Below are positions 14,381 through 21,775 of a stretch of DNA of 26,196 nucleotides, piece by piece. The notes under the pieces are model-generated. The model searched no databases, was not told the DNA's origin, and was given only the letters and a program-made list of their open reading frames with translations. Source of the DNA: JANMMJ01 sp964543235 (GTDB lineage: Bacteria; Pseudomonadota; Alphaproteobacteria; Rhizobiales; Aestuariivirgaceae); contig CAZIXE010000046.1 in assembly GCA_964543235.1 (NCBI GenBank), forward strand, positions 1-26,196, read 5' to 3'. The position numbers and the translations under genes were made by a program. Each line of letters starts with the position of its first letter. Position 1 is the stretch's first letter.

Positions 14381-15565
14381 ATGACAGCCACGGCGGACGT
14401 CCGTGAAACGCAGAAAATCTCGTTCTGGAATGATCCAACGGTTCGCGCGATCTTCGTGCAGTTGGTGTTGGTACTGGTGCTGGTGGTGGTGGGCTACGAG
14501 ATCGTCCACAACACCCTGTCCAATCTGAAAAGCCGCAATATAGCCTCGGGCTTCGAATTCCTGTCGAAGACAGCCGGTTTCGACATCATCCAGTCGCTGA
14601 TCGACTACAGCAGTTCATCGACCTATGGACGCGCCATCCTAGTCGGGTTCTATAACACCCTCCTGGTTTCGGTGCTCAGCATCGTCGCGACAACCGTGAT
14701 TGGCTTCATCATGGGGGTGATGCGGCTGTCCAAAAACTGGCTGATCGCCCGGATCGGCACGCTCTATATCGAGATCTTCCGCAATATCCCGCTGCTGCTG
14801 TGGATCTTCATCTTCTACAGCGCCGTGCTGCAACCGCTGCCGGGGCCGCGGCAGGCACTCACCCTGTTCGACAGCTTCTTCCTGTCCAATCGCGGCTTCA
14901 TGATGCCGAAGCCGGTATTCGGCGAGGGCGCCTGGCTGGGGCTGACGGGCCTCATCGCGGCGATCGTCATCACCTACTTCGTGAGGCGCTGGTCGAATGA
15001 GCGGCAGATGGCGACCGGGGAGACCTTCCCGGTGCTATGGACGTCGATTGCACTGATTGTCGGCCTGCCGCTGCTCGGGTTTGCCTTCGCCGGGTTTCCG
15101 CTGAGCTGGGAGTTCCCGGAGCTCAAGGGCTTCAATTTTGCCGGCGGCATCGCCGTTATTCCGGAACTAATGGCCATGTTCCTGGCGCTCTCGATCTATA
15201 CCGGCACCTATGTGGCGGAGTCGGTGCGGGCCGGGATCATGGCGGTCAGCCACGGCCAGACGGAAGCCGCGCATGCGCTGGGCCTCCGGCCCGGGCGGGC
15301 ACTCAGACTGGTGGTCATTCCCCAGGCGATGCGGGTGATCATTCCGCCGCTCGCCTCGACCTATCTCAGCCTCACGAAGAACTCGACCCTGGCGGTGGCC
15401 ATCGGCTATCCCGACCTGGTGGCCACCAGCGGCACGGTCCTGAACCAGACCGGCCAGGCGGTCGAGATCGTCGGCATCTGGATGGTGGTCTACCTGACAC
15501 TCAGCCTCCTGACGTCCGGGTTCATGAACTGGTTCAATGCACGCATGAAACTGGTGGAGCGCTAG
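14381..15565 (+). CDS. aapQ: General L-amino acid ABC transporter permease AapQ
   Basis: A 394-residue inner-membrane permease of the HisMQ/glutamate type. It shows the N-terminal half specific to AapQ/BztB, with FWNDPTVRAIFVQLVLV, one TM, and the GFEFLSKTAGFDIIQSLI block. The permease core begins at GFYNTLLVSVLSIVATTVIG, and the cytoplasmic EAA loop (EAAHALGLRPGRALRLVVIP) is at about 293-312, which contacts the ATPase. Length is normal. The ATG follows a weak AAGGG ribosome site. aapM begins three bases after its stop. Confidence 0.95.
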   Translation: MTATADVRETQKISFWNDPTVRAIFVQLVLVLVLVVVGYEIVHNTLSNLKSRNIASGFEFLSKTAGFDIIQSLIDYSSSSTYGRAILVGFYNTLLVSVLSIVATTVIGFIMGVMRLSKNWLIARIGTLYIEIFRNIPLLLWIFIFYSAVLQPLPGPRQALTLFDSFFLSNRGFMMPKPVFGEGAWLGLTGLIAAIVITYFVRRWSNERQMATGETFPVLWTSIALIVGLPLLGFAFAGFPLSWEFPELKGFNFAGGIAVIPELMAMFLALSIYTGTYVAESVRAGIMAVSHGQTEAAHALGLRPGRALRLVVIPQAMRVIIPPLASTYLSLTKNSTLAVAIGYPDLVATSGTVLNQTGQAVEIVGIWMVVYLTLSLLTSGFMNWFNARMKLVER

Positions 15566-15568
15566 GCC

Positions 15569-17062
15569 ATGAAGGCACATCCTTCCACCATCGCCTATGT
15601 GCGGACCGAAGATGCGCCGGTGCTGCCGGCGCCGCCGAGTACGGTCGGGATTCAGGGCTGGCTGCGCAGCAACCTGTTCTTTTCGCCCCTCAACAGCGTC
15701 CTCACCGTCGCATTCGGCGCCTTCCTTGTCTGGTACGTCTGGGGCATCGTCGAATGGGCCCTGATCAACGCGGTCTGGACGGGCAGTAACCGCGAAGCCT
15801 GTCTCGGTGAGAATATCGGCGCCTGCTGGCCGCTGGTGTGGGACAAGTTCGCACAGTGGATCTACGGCTTTTATCCGATCGACCAGCGCTGGCGGGTCGA
15901 CATCGTATTCGCGGCGGGTGTGGCGGCGCTGGTTCCGATGCTGATGCCGTCGCTGCCCTACAAGCTGTGGAATGCACTGTTCCTGCTGGTGGTCTTTCCG
16001 ATCATGACGCTCATCCTGCTGACCGGCGGCAATTTCGGGTTCAGCTTTTCGACCTATGCTGCAATCGCGCTGCTGTTCCTGCTGGCCGCGACGATCCTGC
16101 CGATGGCGGCCTGGGGAATAGAAGACGGCATCGCCCGCAACAGGCTGGGCCTTGGGCTGGCGGCGGCGGCGGTGGTCCTGTGGATCCTGTCATTCATGTT
16201 CGTGCCGAACCCGGTCGAGATTGCCGGTCTGAGGGTCAGTCCGCTGTCACTGGCCATTGCCCTGTTCGCGCTGGCAGCCGGTGTCATATCGGTGTTGGTT
16301 GCGGCACGGAGCGAGGCCCGCGGACCGATCGTCAACTGGGCCATAGGGCTCGTCGCGGTTCTGGCGGCGATGCTGCTGCTCGACTTCAATTTCGGCCTGG
16401 TACCGGTCGAGACCTCGCAATGGGGCGGCCTTCTGGTGACGCTGGTGGTGTCGGTGACCGGCATTGTCGCCTCGCTGCCGATCGGCATCCTGCTGGCGCT
16501 GGGGCGGCGGTCGAATATGCCGGTGGTGAGGCTGTTCTCGGTGATCTTCATCGAGCTGTGGCGCGGCGTGCCACTCATTACCGTGCTGTTCTTCTCGAGC
16601 GTCATGCTGCCGCTGTTCCTGCCGGAGGGCGTGACCTTCGACAAGCTGCTCAGGGCGCTGATCGGCGTGGCGCTGTTCTCGGCGGCCTATATGGCCGAAG
16701 TGGTGCGCTCGGGCCTGCAGGCGATCCCCAAGGGCCAGTTCGAAGGCGCGATGGCACTGGGACTCTCCTACTGGCAGATGATGCGCATGATTGTCCTGCC
16801 GCAGGCGCTCAAGATCGCCATTCCCAACATCGTCGGCAACTTCATCAGCCTGTTCAAGGATACGACGCTGGTATCGATCATCGGGCTGTTCGACCTGCTT
16901 GGCATGGTGCGGGCAGGGCTGAAAGACCCCAACTGGGCGGCACCGAGCTCAACGCCCACCGGCTATTTTGCGCTGTCACTGCTGCTGTGGATCTTCTGCT
17001 TCGGCATGTCGCGCTATGCTTTGTATACGGAGCGACGGCTCCATACCGGCCACAAGAGGTGA
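15569..17062 (+). CDS. aapM: General L-amino acid ABC transporter permease AapM, enlarged
   Basis: The second permease of the Aap transporter. The core begins at WGGLLVTLVVSVTG (about 285), and the EAA-type loop FEGAMALGLSYWQMMRMIVLP is near 390. The N-terminal AapM-specific part has WLRSNLFFSPLNSVLT, YGFYPIDQRWRVDIVFA and MPSLPYKLWNALF. At 497 residues it is clearly longer than the roughly 380-435 I recall for AapM/BztC. The excess is a hydrophobic stretch at about 156-275 (nt 16034-16393) that adds around four membrane segments before LVPVETSQWGG. The flanks (GGNFGF and DFNFGL) look alike. The core is intact, so the transporter should work. Confidence 0.93.
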   Translation: MKAHPSTIAYVRTEDAPVLPAPPSTVGIQGWLRSNLFFSPLNSVLTVAFGAFLVWYVWGIVEWALINAVWTGSNREACLGENIGACWPLVWDKFAQWIYGFYPIDQRWRVDIVFAAGVAALVPMLMPSLPYKLWNALFLLVVFPIMTLILLTGGNFGFSFSTYAAIALLFLLAATILPMAAWGIEDGIARNRLGLGLAAAAVVLWILSFMFVPNPVEIAGLRVSPLSLAIALFALAAGVISVLVAARSEARGPIVNWAIGLVAVLAAMLLLDFNFGLVPVETSQWGGLLVTLVVSVTGIVASLPIGILLALGRRSNMPVVRLFSVIFIELWRGVPLITVLFFSSVMLPLFLPEGVTFDKLLRALIGVALFSAAYMAEVVRSGLQAIPKGQFEGAMALGLSYWQMMRMIVLPQALKIAIPNIVGNFISLFKDTTLVSIIGLFDLLGMVRAGLKDPNWAAPSSTPTGYFALSLLLWIFCFGMSRYALYTERRLHTGHKR

Positions 17063-17067
17063 TGGAC

Positions 17068-17835
17068 ATGGCTGAAGCCGCCAAGAAAATGACGATCAGC
17101 GACGAAGTCGCCGTGCAGATCAGTGGCATGAACAAGTGGTACGGCGAGTTTCACGTGCTGCGCGACATCAACCTCACGGTCTACAAGGGCGAACGCATCG
17201 TCATCTGCGGACCATCGGGGTCCGGCAAGTCGACGCTGATCCGCTGCATCAACCGGCTCGAGGAGCACCAGAAGGGGCAGATCGTGGTGGACGGTATCGA
17301 GCTCACCAACGATCTCAGAAAGATCGACGAAATCCGCCGCGAAGTCGGCATGGTGTTTCAGCACTTCAACCTGTTTCCGCATCTGACAGTGCTCGAGAAC
17401 TGCACGCTGGCGCCGATCTGGGTGCGCAAGATGCCGAAGGCCGAGGCCGAGGAAATCGCCATGAAGTACCTCAAGCGGGTCAAGATCCCGGAACAGGCGC
17501 AGAAGTATCCCGGCCAGCTGTCAGGCGGCCAGCAGCAGCGTGTGGCGATCGCGCGCTCCCTCTGCATGAATCCCAAGATCATGCTGTTCGACGAGCCGAC
17601 CTCGGCGCTCGATCCGGAAATGATCAAGGAAGTGCTGGAGGTCATGGTGGACCTCGCCCAATCGGGCATGACCATGCTGTGCGTCACCCATGAAATGGGC
17701 TTTGCCCGGCAGGTGGCGAACCGGGTGATCTTCATGGATCAGGGCCAGATCATCGAGCAGAACGCGCCGGACGAATTCTTCAAGAATCCGAAGAGCGAGC
17801 GGACCAAGCTGTTCCTCAGCCAGATCCTGCATTAG
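17068..17835 (+). CDS. aapP: General L-amino acid ABC transporter ATP-binding protein
   Basis: A 255-residue ABC ATPase powering uptake through AapQM. Walker A GPSGSGKS at 48-55, Q-loop VFQHFNLFPHLT near 97, signature LSGGQQQR at 151-158, Walker B IMLFDEPTS at 171-179, and the switch His in CVTHEMGFA. All are intact. Two in-frame ATGs exist (17062 and 17068); AAGAGG at 17054-17059 is spaced correctly only for the second. The aapM stop lies six bases upstream. It is the last gene of the operon. Confidence 0.96.
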   Translation: MAEAAKKMTISDEVAVQISGMNKWYGEFHVLRDINLTVYKGERIVICGPSGSGKSTLIRCINRLEEHQKGQIVVDGIELTNDLRKIDEIRREVGMVFQHFNLFPHLTVLENCTLAPIWVRKMPKAEAEEIAMKYLKRVKIPEQAQKYPGQLSGGQQQRVAIARSLCMNPKIMLFDEPTSALDPEMIKEVLEVMVDLAQSGMTMLCVTHEMGFARQVANRVIFMDQGQIIEQNAPDEFFKNPKSERTKLFLSQILH

Positions 17836-17850
17836 CGGGCCGCGGGCCCG
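17836..17850 (+). repeat. Short GC hairpin after aapP
   Basis: CGGGCC (17836-17841) and GGCCCG (17845-17850) pair around GCG, directly after the aapP stop. It could help end or protect the operon mRNA, but there is no T-run and it may be chance in GC-rich DNA. Confidence 0.3.
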
Positions 17851-17946
17851 GCGGAAGGGGTGCAGTCCCACTATTGTCGGGGGGCGTTCTGATGCGCCCG
17901 CGTGAAGGCCAGCGGCGATTCGCCTAGCTGCAACATTGGTACTCGA

Positions 17947-17990
17947 TTGACAGCGTATATACATTAGTATAATTATACAATAGCTTATAC
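17947..17990 (+). promoter_or_regulatory. Promoter-operator of the toxin-antitoxin module
   Basis: Consensus TTGACA (17947-17952) and TATAAT (17968-17973) are present, with a short 15-base spacer. Overlaid on them are perfect palindromes GTATATAC (17955-17962) and GTATAATTATAC (17967-17978), and a further TTATAC half-site (17985-17990). This is the expected layout for autorepression by an AbrB/MazE-type antitoxin dimer. The patch is strikingly AT-rich against its surroundings. Confidence 0.6.
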
Positions 17991-17999
17991 GATGGGCTC

Positions 18000-18224
18000 A
18001 TGAGCAAACCTCTGACGATACGCAAAGTTGGCAATTCCCTGACCGTCACCATTTCGGAGATCGCCAGAGATCTGGGATTGGGGGAGGGCGACAAGCTTCA
18101 CGCGGTGCGTACCAATCGCGGCTTTGAACTTACGCCATACGACCCGGACTTCGCCAAGGCGATCGAGAGTGCACGTGAATTCATGCGCAAGCATCCCAAC
18201 GCCATGAAGAAGCTGGCCGAGTGA
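18000..18224 (+). CDS. AbrB/MazE-type antitoxin
   Basis: A 74-residue swapped-hairpin AbrB/MazE/SpoVT DNA-binding protein. The domain runs over 1-45 (LTIRKVGNSLTVTIS, then LGLGEGDKLHAV and a final beta strand at GFELTPY). The C-terminal tail (50-74), FAKAIESAREFMRKHPNAMK, is charged and helical and should wrap the toxin. It binds its own palindromic operator just upstream and neutralises the Doc-type toxin encoded nine bases downstream. The ATG at 18000 has only a weak ribosome site. Assignment of the pair as a type II system rests on domain and layout. Confidence 0.9.
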   Translation: MSKPLTIRKVGNSLTVTISEIARDLGLGEGDKLHAVRTNRGFELTPYDPDFAKAIESAREFMRKHPNAMKKLAE

Positions 18225-18233
18225 GTTGCATCA

Positions 18234-18614
18234 GTGCGGTGGCTGACCGTCGAGATGGTGGAGGCCTTCCACCTGGAGTCTCTTGCGCGCTTTGGGGGCG
18301 CTGACGGCACGCGAGACAAAGGTCTGTTGGAAAGTGCGTTGGCACGTCCGCGGAACCTTCATTCCTATCAACCTGACGCGGACCCATTCCGGCTTGCTGC
18401 CGCCTACGGAGCAGGGATCATCAGGAATCACCCTTTTGTCGACGGCAACAAGCGGACCGGTGTGCTGGCCGCAGTGGTCTTCTTGAACCTCAATGGGATC
18501 GAACTCGCCTTCGATGAGGCGGAGATCGTAACCATGGTCTTCGGTCTCGCGGCCGGTGAGGTCGGTGAGGACGATCTGGCGGATTGGTTGCGGCGCTCGG
18601 CCCTCAATCGATGA
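18234..18614 (+). CDS. Doc/Fic family toxin (death-on-curing)
   Basis: A 126-residue single-domain Fic-fold toxin. The active loop HPFVDGNKRT is at 66-75. His66 is the catalytic base, and Lys73 where AMP-transferring Fic proteins have Gly marks the Doc type, whose model member phosphorylates and inactivates EF-Tu. The start is a GTG nine bases after the antitoxin stop; VRWLTVEMVEAFHLE matches the usual Doc opening, and an in-frame ATG (18255) would cut it. It lies in the same frame as the antitoxin, separated by one stop codon. Its last 11 bases overlap the 3' end of the convergent GNAT gene. The active site looks intact. Confidence 0.92.
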   Translation: MRWLTVEMVEAFHLESLARFGGADGTRDKGLLESALARPRNLHSYQPDADPFRLAAAYGAGIIRNHPFVDGNKRTGVLAAVVFLNLNGIELAFDEAEIVTMVFGLAAGEVGEDDLADWLRRSALNR

Positions 18615-19122
18615 GGGAAATCGTCTTCTCCTGCCGGTCATAGGGCACGAAGCCCATGCGCTGGTAGAGTGGGAGGGCGGCGGGGCCATCGAGCGTGCAG
18701 GTGTCGACAATCACCCGCTCGGGCCGGTGTGCCCAGCAGGCACGCACGGCCTCAGCCATGAACCATTTGCCGAGACCCATGCCGTGATAGTCGGGGATCA
18801 GCCCGAAATACTTGAGCTCCACGGTTGCGGCGTTGCGGGCATCGACCTCGAAATAGCCGGCGGGGCATCCCGCGACATAGAGCACCCAGACCTCGACACC
18901 GCCGGCCTGGATGATCTCGGCCAGTTCCGCGTCCGAGAGCCGCTTGCGGTCGACCCAGGTATATTCGTTGCCGACGGCGGCGTAGAGGAAGCGGTAGAAG
19001 GCCACGGACGGCCTCTCCGCGCGCATCAGCATCAGCTTCACATTGGCGGGCGGCGGATAATGCAGCGAGGGTTCGGCGGTCATCTCGAGATAGGTGACCA
19101 CGGTCGACACTTCGCGTGTCAT
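18604..19122 (-). CDS. GNAT family N-acetyltransferase
   Basis: A 172-residue acetyl-CoA-dependent acetyltransferase. The acetyl-CoA loop is YFGLIPDYHGMGLGKWFM at 105-122, with His in place of the usual Arg/Gln at the first position of R/Q-x-x-G-x-G. VDTCTLDGPAALPLYQRMGF at 139-158 is the typical C-terminal GNAT strand-helix with the 'YQRxGF' motif. The substrate is unknown. The ATG overlaps the stop of the sulfurtransferase gene (ATGA), so it is the last gene of the cysK unit. Its 3' end overlaps the toxin gene tail-to-tail. Confidence 0.92.
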   Translation of the reverse strand: MTREVSTVVTYLEMTAEPSLHYPPPANVKLMLMRAERPSVAFYRFLYAAVGNEYTWVDRKRLSDAELAEIIQAGGVEVWVLYVAGCPAGYFEVDARNAATVELKYFGLIPDYHGMGLGKWFMAEAVRACWAHRPERVIVDTCTLDGPAALPLYQRMGFVPYDRQEKTISLID

Positions 19123-19973
19123 GGCCCTTTCACCACCGGCGTGTCGGCCGCCGCGCCCCAGTCGACCCAGGAGCCGTCATAGAGGGCGTGGTCGCGGGCG
19201 CCCAGGATTTCGAGGCCGAAGTTCAGAAGCGCCGCGGTGATCCCCGAACCGCAGCAGGTGATGACCGGCCGGGTGACGTCGACCCCGGCCGCGGCGAAGA
19301 CCGCCGCCAGCTCCTCCTTCGATTTCAGTGTGCCGTCGGGCCGGAGCAACGTGGGATAATGCACGTTGCGGGCGCCTGGCATATGACCGCCACGCACGCC
19401 GGGGCGCGGCTCGGGCTCGTCACCGCGAAAGCGGCCGGGCGAGCGGGCATCCGCCAGCTGCATCCGGCCGTTGGCCAGGGCGGCGGCGACCTCGGTCCGG
19501 TCGCGCACCAGCATGGCCTGATAACGCGCCGTGAAATGCCGCTCCTGCGGCTTGAGCGGCGGCCCATCCTCCACCGGCCGGCCCTCGGCGCGCCATTTCG
19601 GAAAGCCGCCGTCGAGGACCGCGACATCGTCATGGCCGAAAACCCGGAAGGTCCACCAGACACGGGGCGCCGAGTAGAGCCCGGCGGTGTCATAGACGAC
19701 GACGCGCTTGCCGTCGCCAATGCCCATCTTGCGCATGCGCGAGGCGAATTTCTCCGGGCTTGGCAGCATGTGGGGCAGGGAACTGTCAGTATCGGCAATG
19801 TCGTCGATGTCGAAGAACTGGGCGCCCGGTATGCGGGCCTCCAGGAACTCCGCCCTGGCGTCGCGGCCGGCCGCCGGCAGGTGCCAGGAGCCGTCAAGGA
19901 TGGCAATGTCGGGGGAATTCAGGTGCCGGGCGAGCCAGTCGCTGGTGACGAGGTGGGGGGACATGAAGGCCAT
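19119..19973 (-). CDS. sseA: 3-mercaptopyruvate / thiosulfate sulfurtransferase
   Basis: A 284-residue two-domain rhodanese. The N-terminal inactive domain has LDGSWHLPAAGRDA and IPGAQFFDIDDIAD; the C-terminal domain carries Cys241 in CCGSGITAA. The CGSG-[IV]-T-A loop is typical of mercaptopyruvate sulfurtransferases rather than thiosulfate rhodaneses. It moves sulfane sulfur from mercaptopyruvate, a cysteine breakdown product, to cyanide or protein thiols. The frame is open upstream over the neighbouring gene. I chose the ATG at 19973; a second ATG three codons in is possible. Neighbours cysK and the Ala-tRNA editing gene support a cysteine context. Confidence 0.93.
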   Translation of the reverse strand: MAFMSPHLVTSDWLARHLNSPDIAILDGSWHLPAAGRDARAEFLEARIPGAQFFDIDDIADTDSSLPHMLPSPEKFASRMRKMGIGDGKRVVVYDTAGLYSAPRVWWTFRVFGHDDVAVLDGGFPKWRAEGRPVEDGPPLKPQERHFTARYQAMLVRDRTEVAAALANGRMQLADARSPGRFRGDEPEPRPGVRGGHMPGARNVHYPTLLRPDGTLKSKEELAAVFAAAGVDVTRPVITCCGSGITAALLNFGLEILGARDHALYDGSWVDWGAAADTPVVKGP

Positions 19974-20002
19974 TGTGGTGTGCCCCGGGCGCGATGACAA
20001 GC

Positions 20003-20719
20003 TCACGCAAAGGCGAGGCGGATCCTCCGGTTCATCTTGCCCTTGTTCTCGATCCTGGCAACCACGATGGGACCGATGGCGGCGGTCGAACGCAAGTGCG
20101 TGCCGCCGCAGGGCTGGAGATCGATCCGGCCGTCCTCGCCAATCATGACCAGCCGGACACGGCCCGTGCCCATGGGCGGCTTGACCGACATGGTGCGGAC
20201 GAGATGCTGGTTGGCGGCCATTTCCGCGTCGGTGATCCAACGGAAGCTGACAGGATGGTCGTCGGCAATCAGCCGGTTGATCGCGGCCGCCAGCTCTTGC
20301 TTGTCCGGTATCTGACCGTCGGGAATATCGAAGTCGATGCGGCCGCCATCCTCGGTGATGGCCCCGCCCGTCACCGGGTGCGGAACGGTGGCGCAGAGCA
20401 GATGCATCAACGTATGGGCCCGCATGTTGCGATAGCGGTTGTCCCAGTCGAGGCGCAGTTTCGCTGGCGCACCCGCCGGCAATGCGTCAACTGGCGCTGC
20501 CGGCACATGCACGACCTGCTTCGTTTCATCATAGACCGTGGTCGCAATCGGGATCTGCCGGCCTTCGACTTCAAGAACTCCCTTGTCACCAGGCTGGCCG
20601 CCGGCGGTGGCGTAGAAGACGGTACGGTCGGTCAGGATGCCGCCCCTGGCATTGATACCGAGAATGGCCGCATCGCAGGATTGGAGATAGGCATCCTCGC
20701 GAAAGAGGAGCTCGGTCAC
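20003..20719 (-). CDS. Alanyl-tRNA editing protein (AlaX type)
   Basis: A 238-residue stand-alone editing domain that hydrolyses mischarged tRNA-Ala (Ser or Gly). The zinc ligands are present: H102 and H106 (AHTLMHLL), and C204 and H208 (PCGGTHLR). FYATAGGQPGD at 35-45 is the conserved opening loop. The frame continues upstream into cysK; I set the start at a GTG that overlaps the cysK stop (GTGA) and follows the strong GAGGAGG site. The tight coupling to cysteine synthase is notable, since O-acetylserine/serine levels and Ser mischarging could be linked (inference). Confidence 0.93.
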   Translation of the reverse strand: MTELLFREDAYLQSCDAAILGINARGGILTDRTVFYATAGGQPGDKGVLEVEGRQIPIATTVYDETKQVVHVPAAPVDALPAGAPAKLRLDWDNRYRNMRAHTLMHLLCATVPHPVTGGAITEDGGRIDFDIPDGQIPDKQELAAAINRLIADDHPVSFRWITDAEMAANQHLVRTMSVKPPMGTGRVRLVMIGEDGRIDLQPCGGTHLRSTAAIGPIVVARIENKGKMNRRIRLAFA

Positions 20720-21741
20720 GCCGGAACCTCCTCGAACACTTCCGGCACCGGTGCTGTGTCCTCCAGCCAGTGGGGAACGGGGAGGCTCTTCTCGCGCAGA
20801 AAGGCGGGGTTGAACATCTTCGAGGCGTAGCGGGACCCGTAATCGCAAAGGACCGTCACAATCGTGTGTCCGGGTCCCAGCTTGCGGGCGAGCCGGATGG
20901 CGCCGGCGACATTGACGCCGGTCGAGCCGCCCATGCACAGTCCCTCGAATTCGAGGAGATCGAAAGCCACCGGAATCGACTCGCTGTCCGGGATGAGAAA
21001 CGCCTCATCGACGATGGCGCCCTCGAGATTGGCGGTGATCCGGCCCTGGCCGATGCCTTCGGTGATGGAGGTGCCTTCGGCCTTGAGCTCACCGTGTTTG
21101 TAATAGTGATAGAGGGCAGCGCCGGGCGGATCAGCCAGGGCAATGACGACATTGCTGTTGCGTGCCTTGAGTGCCATCGACACGCCGGCCAGCGTGCCGC
21201 CGGAGCCTACGGCCGCGACGAACCCGTCAACCCTGCCGTCGGTCTGTTCCCAGATTTCCGGGCCGGTGGTTTCAATGTGCGCCTGGCGGTTCGCGACATT
21301 GTCGAACTGGTTCGCCCAGACCGCACCCATGGCCTTGGCGAGGCGGCCCGAATACTTCACGTAATTGTTGGGGTTCTTGTAGGGGACGGCCGGCACCTCG
21401 ACGAGTTTGGCGCCGAGCTGGCGCAAGGCGTCCTTCTTCTCCTGCGACTGGGTGACAGGAATGACGATCACCGTCTTGAGGCCGAGGGCATTGGCCACCA
21501 CGGCGAGGCCGATGCCGGTATTGCCGGCGGTGCCCTCGACGACGGTGCCGCCGGGCTCGAGTTCGCCGCGCTGCATGGCATCGCGGATGATGTATTGCGC
21601 CGCACGGTCCTTGACTGACTGGCCGGGATTCATGAACTCGGCCTTGCCGAGGATCGTGCAACCGGTCAATTCGGAGGCCTTGCGCAGCTTGATCAGGGGG
21701 GTATTGCCGATCGCGGCAATCACGTCTTCTTTTATGTGCAT
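20716..21741 (-). CDS. cysK: Cysteine synthase A (O-acetylserine sulfhydrylase)
   Basis: A 341-residue PLP enzyme making cysteine from O-acetylserine and sulfide. The PLP lysine is Lys44 in NPGQSVKDRAA, the substrate loop TAGNTG is at 71-76, the phosphate-binding loop is GSGGTLAG, and EGIGQGRIT follows. The C-terminal extension after residue 310 (REKSLPVPHWLED) is usual in the longer alphaproteobacterial CysK. The start is the ATG at 21741. A palindrome covers the place where its ribosome site should be. Its stop overlaps the AlaX GTG. Confidence 0.95.
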   Translation of the reverse strand: MHIKEDVIAAIGNTPLIKLRKASELTGCTILGKAEFMNPGQSVKDRAAQYIIRDAMQRGELEPGGTVVEGTAGNTGIGLAVVANALGLKTVIVIPVTQSQEKKDALRQLGAKLVEVPAVPYKNPNNYVKYSGRLAKAMGAVWANQFDNVANRQAHIETTGPEIWEQTDGRVDGFVAAVGSGGTLAGVSMALKARNSNVVIALADPPGAALYHYYKHGELKAEGTSITEGIGQGRITANLEGAIVDEAFLIPDSESIPVAFDLLEFEGLCMGGSTGVNVAGAIRLARKLGPGHTIVTVLCDYGSRYASKMFNPAFLREKSLPVPHWLEDTAPVPEVFEEVPA

Positions 21742-21746
21742 GATGG

Positions 21747-21759
21747 CCCGATGATCGGG
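21747..21759 (-). repeat. Palindrome over the cysK ribosome-binding position
   Basis: CCCGAT-G-ATCGGG is a perfect 13-base palindrome that ends six bases before the cysK ATG. The outer GGCCC and GGGCC blocks on the minus strand can form a competing stem. No clear Shine-Dalgarno is visible elsewhere. It may be an operator, a translation control hairpin, or the end of the upstream mltB message. Confidence 0.45.
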
Positions 21760-21775
21760 AATGGGCCGTTACAAG

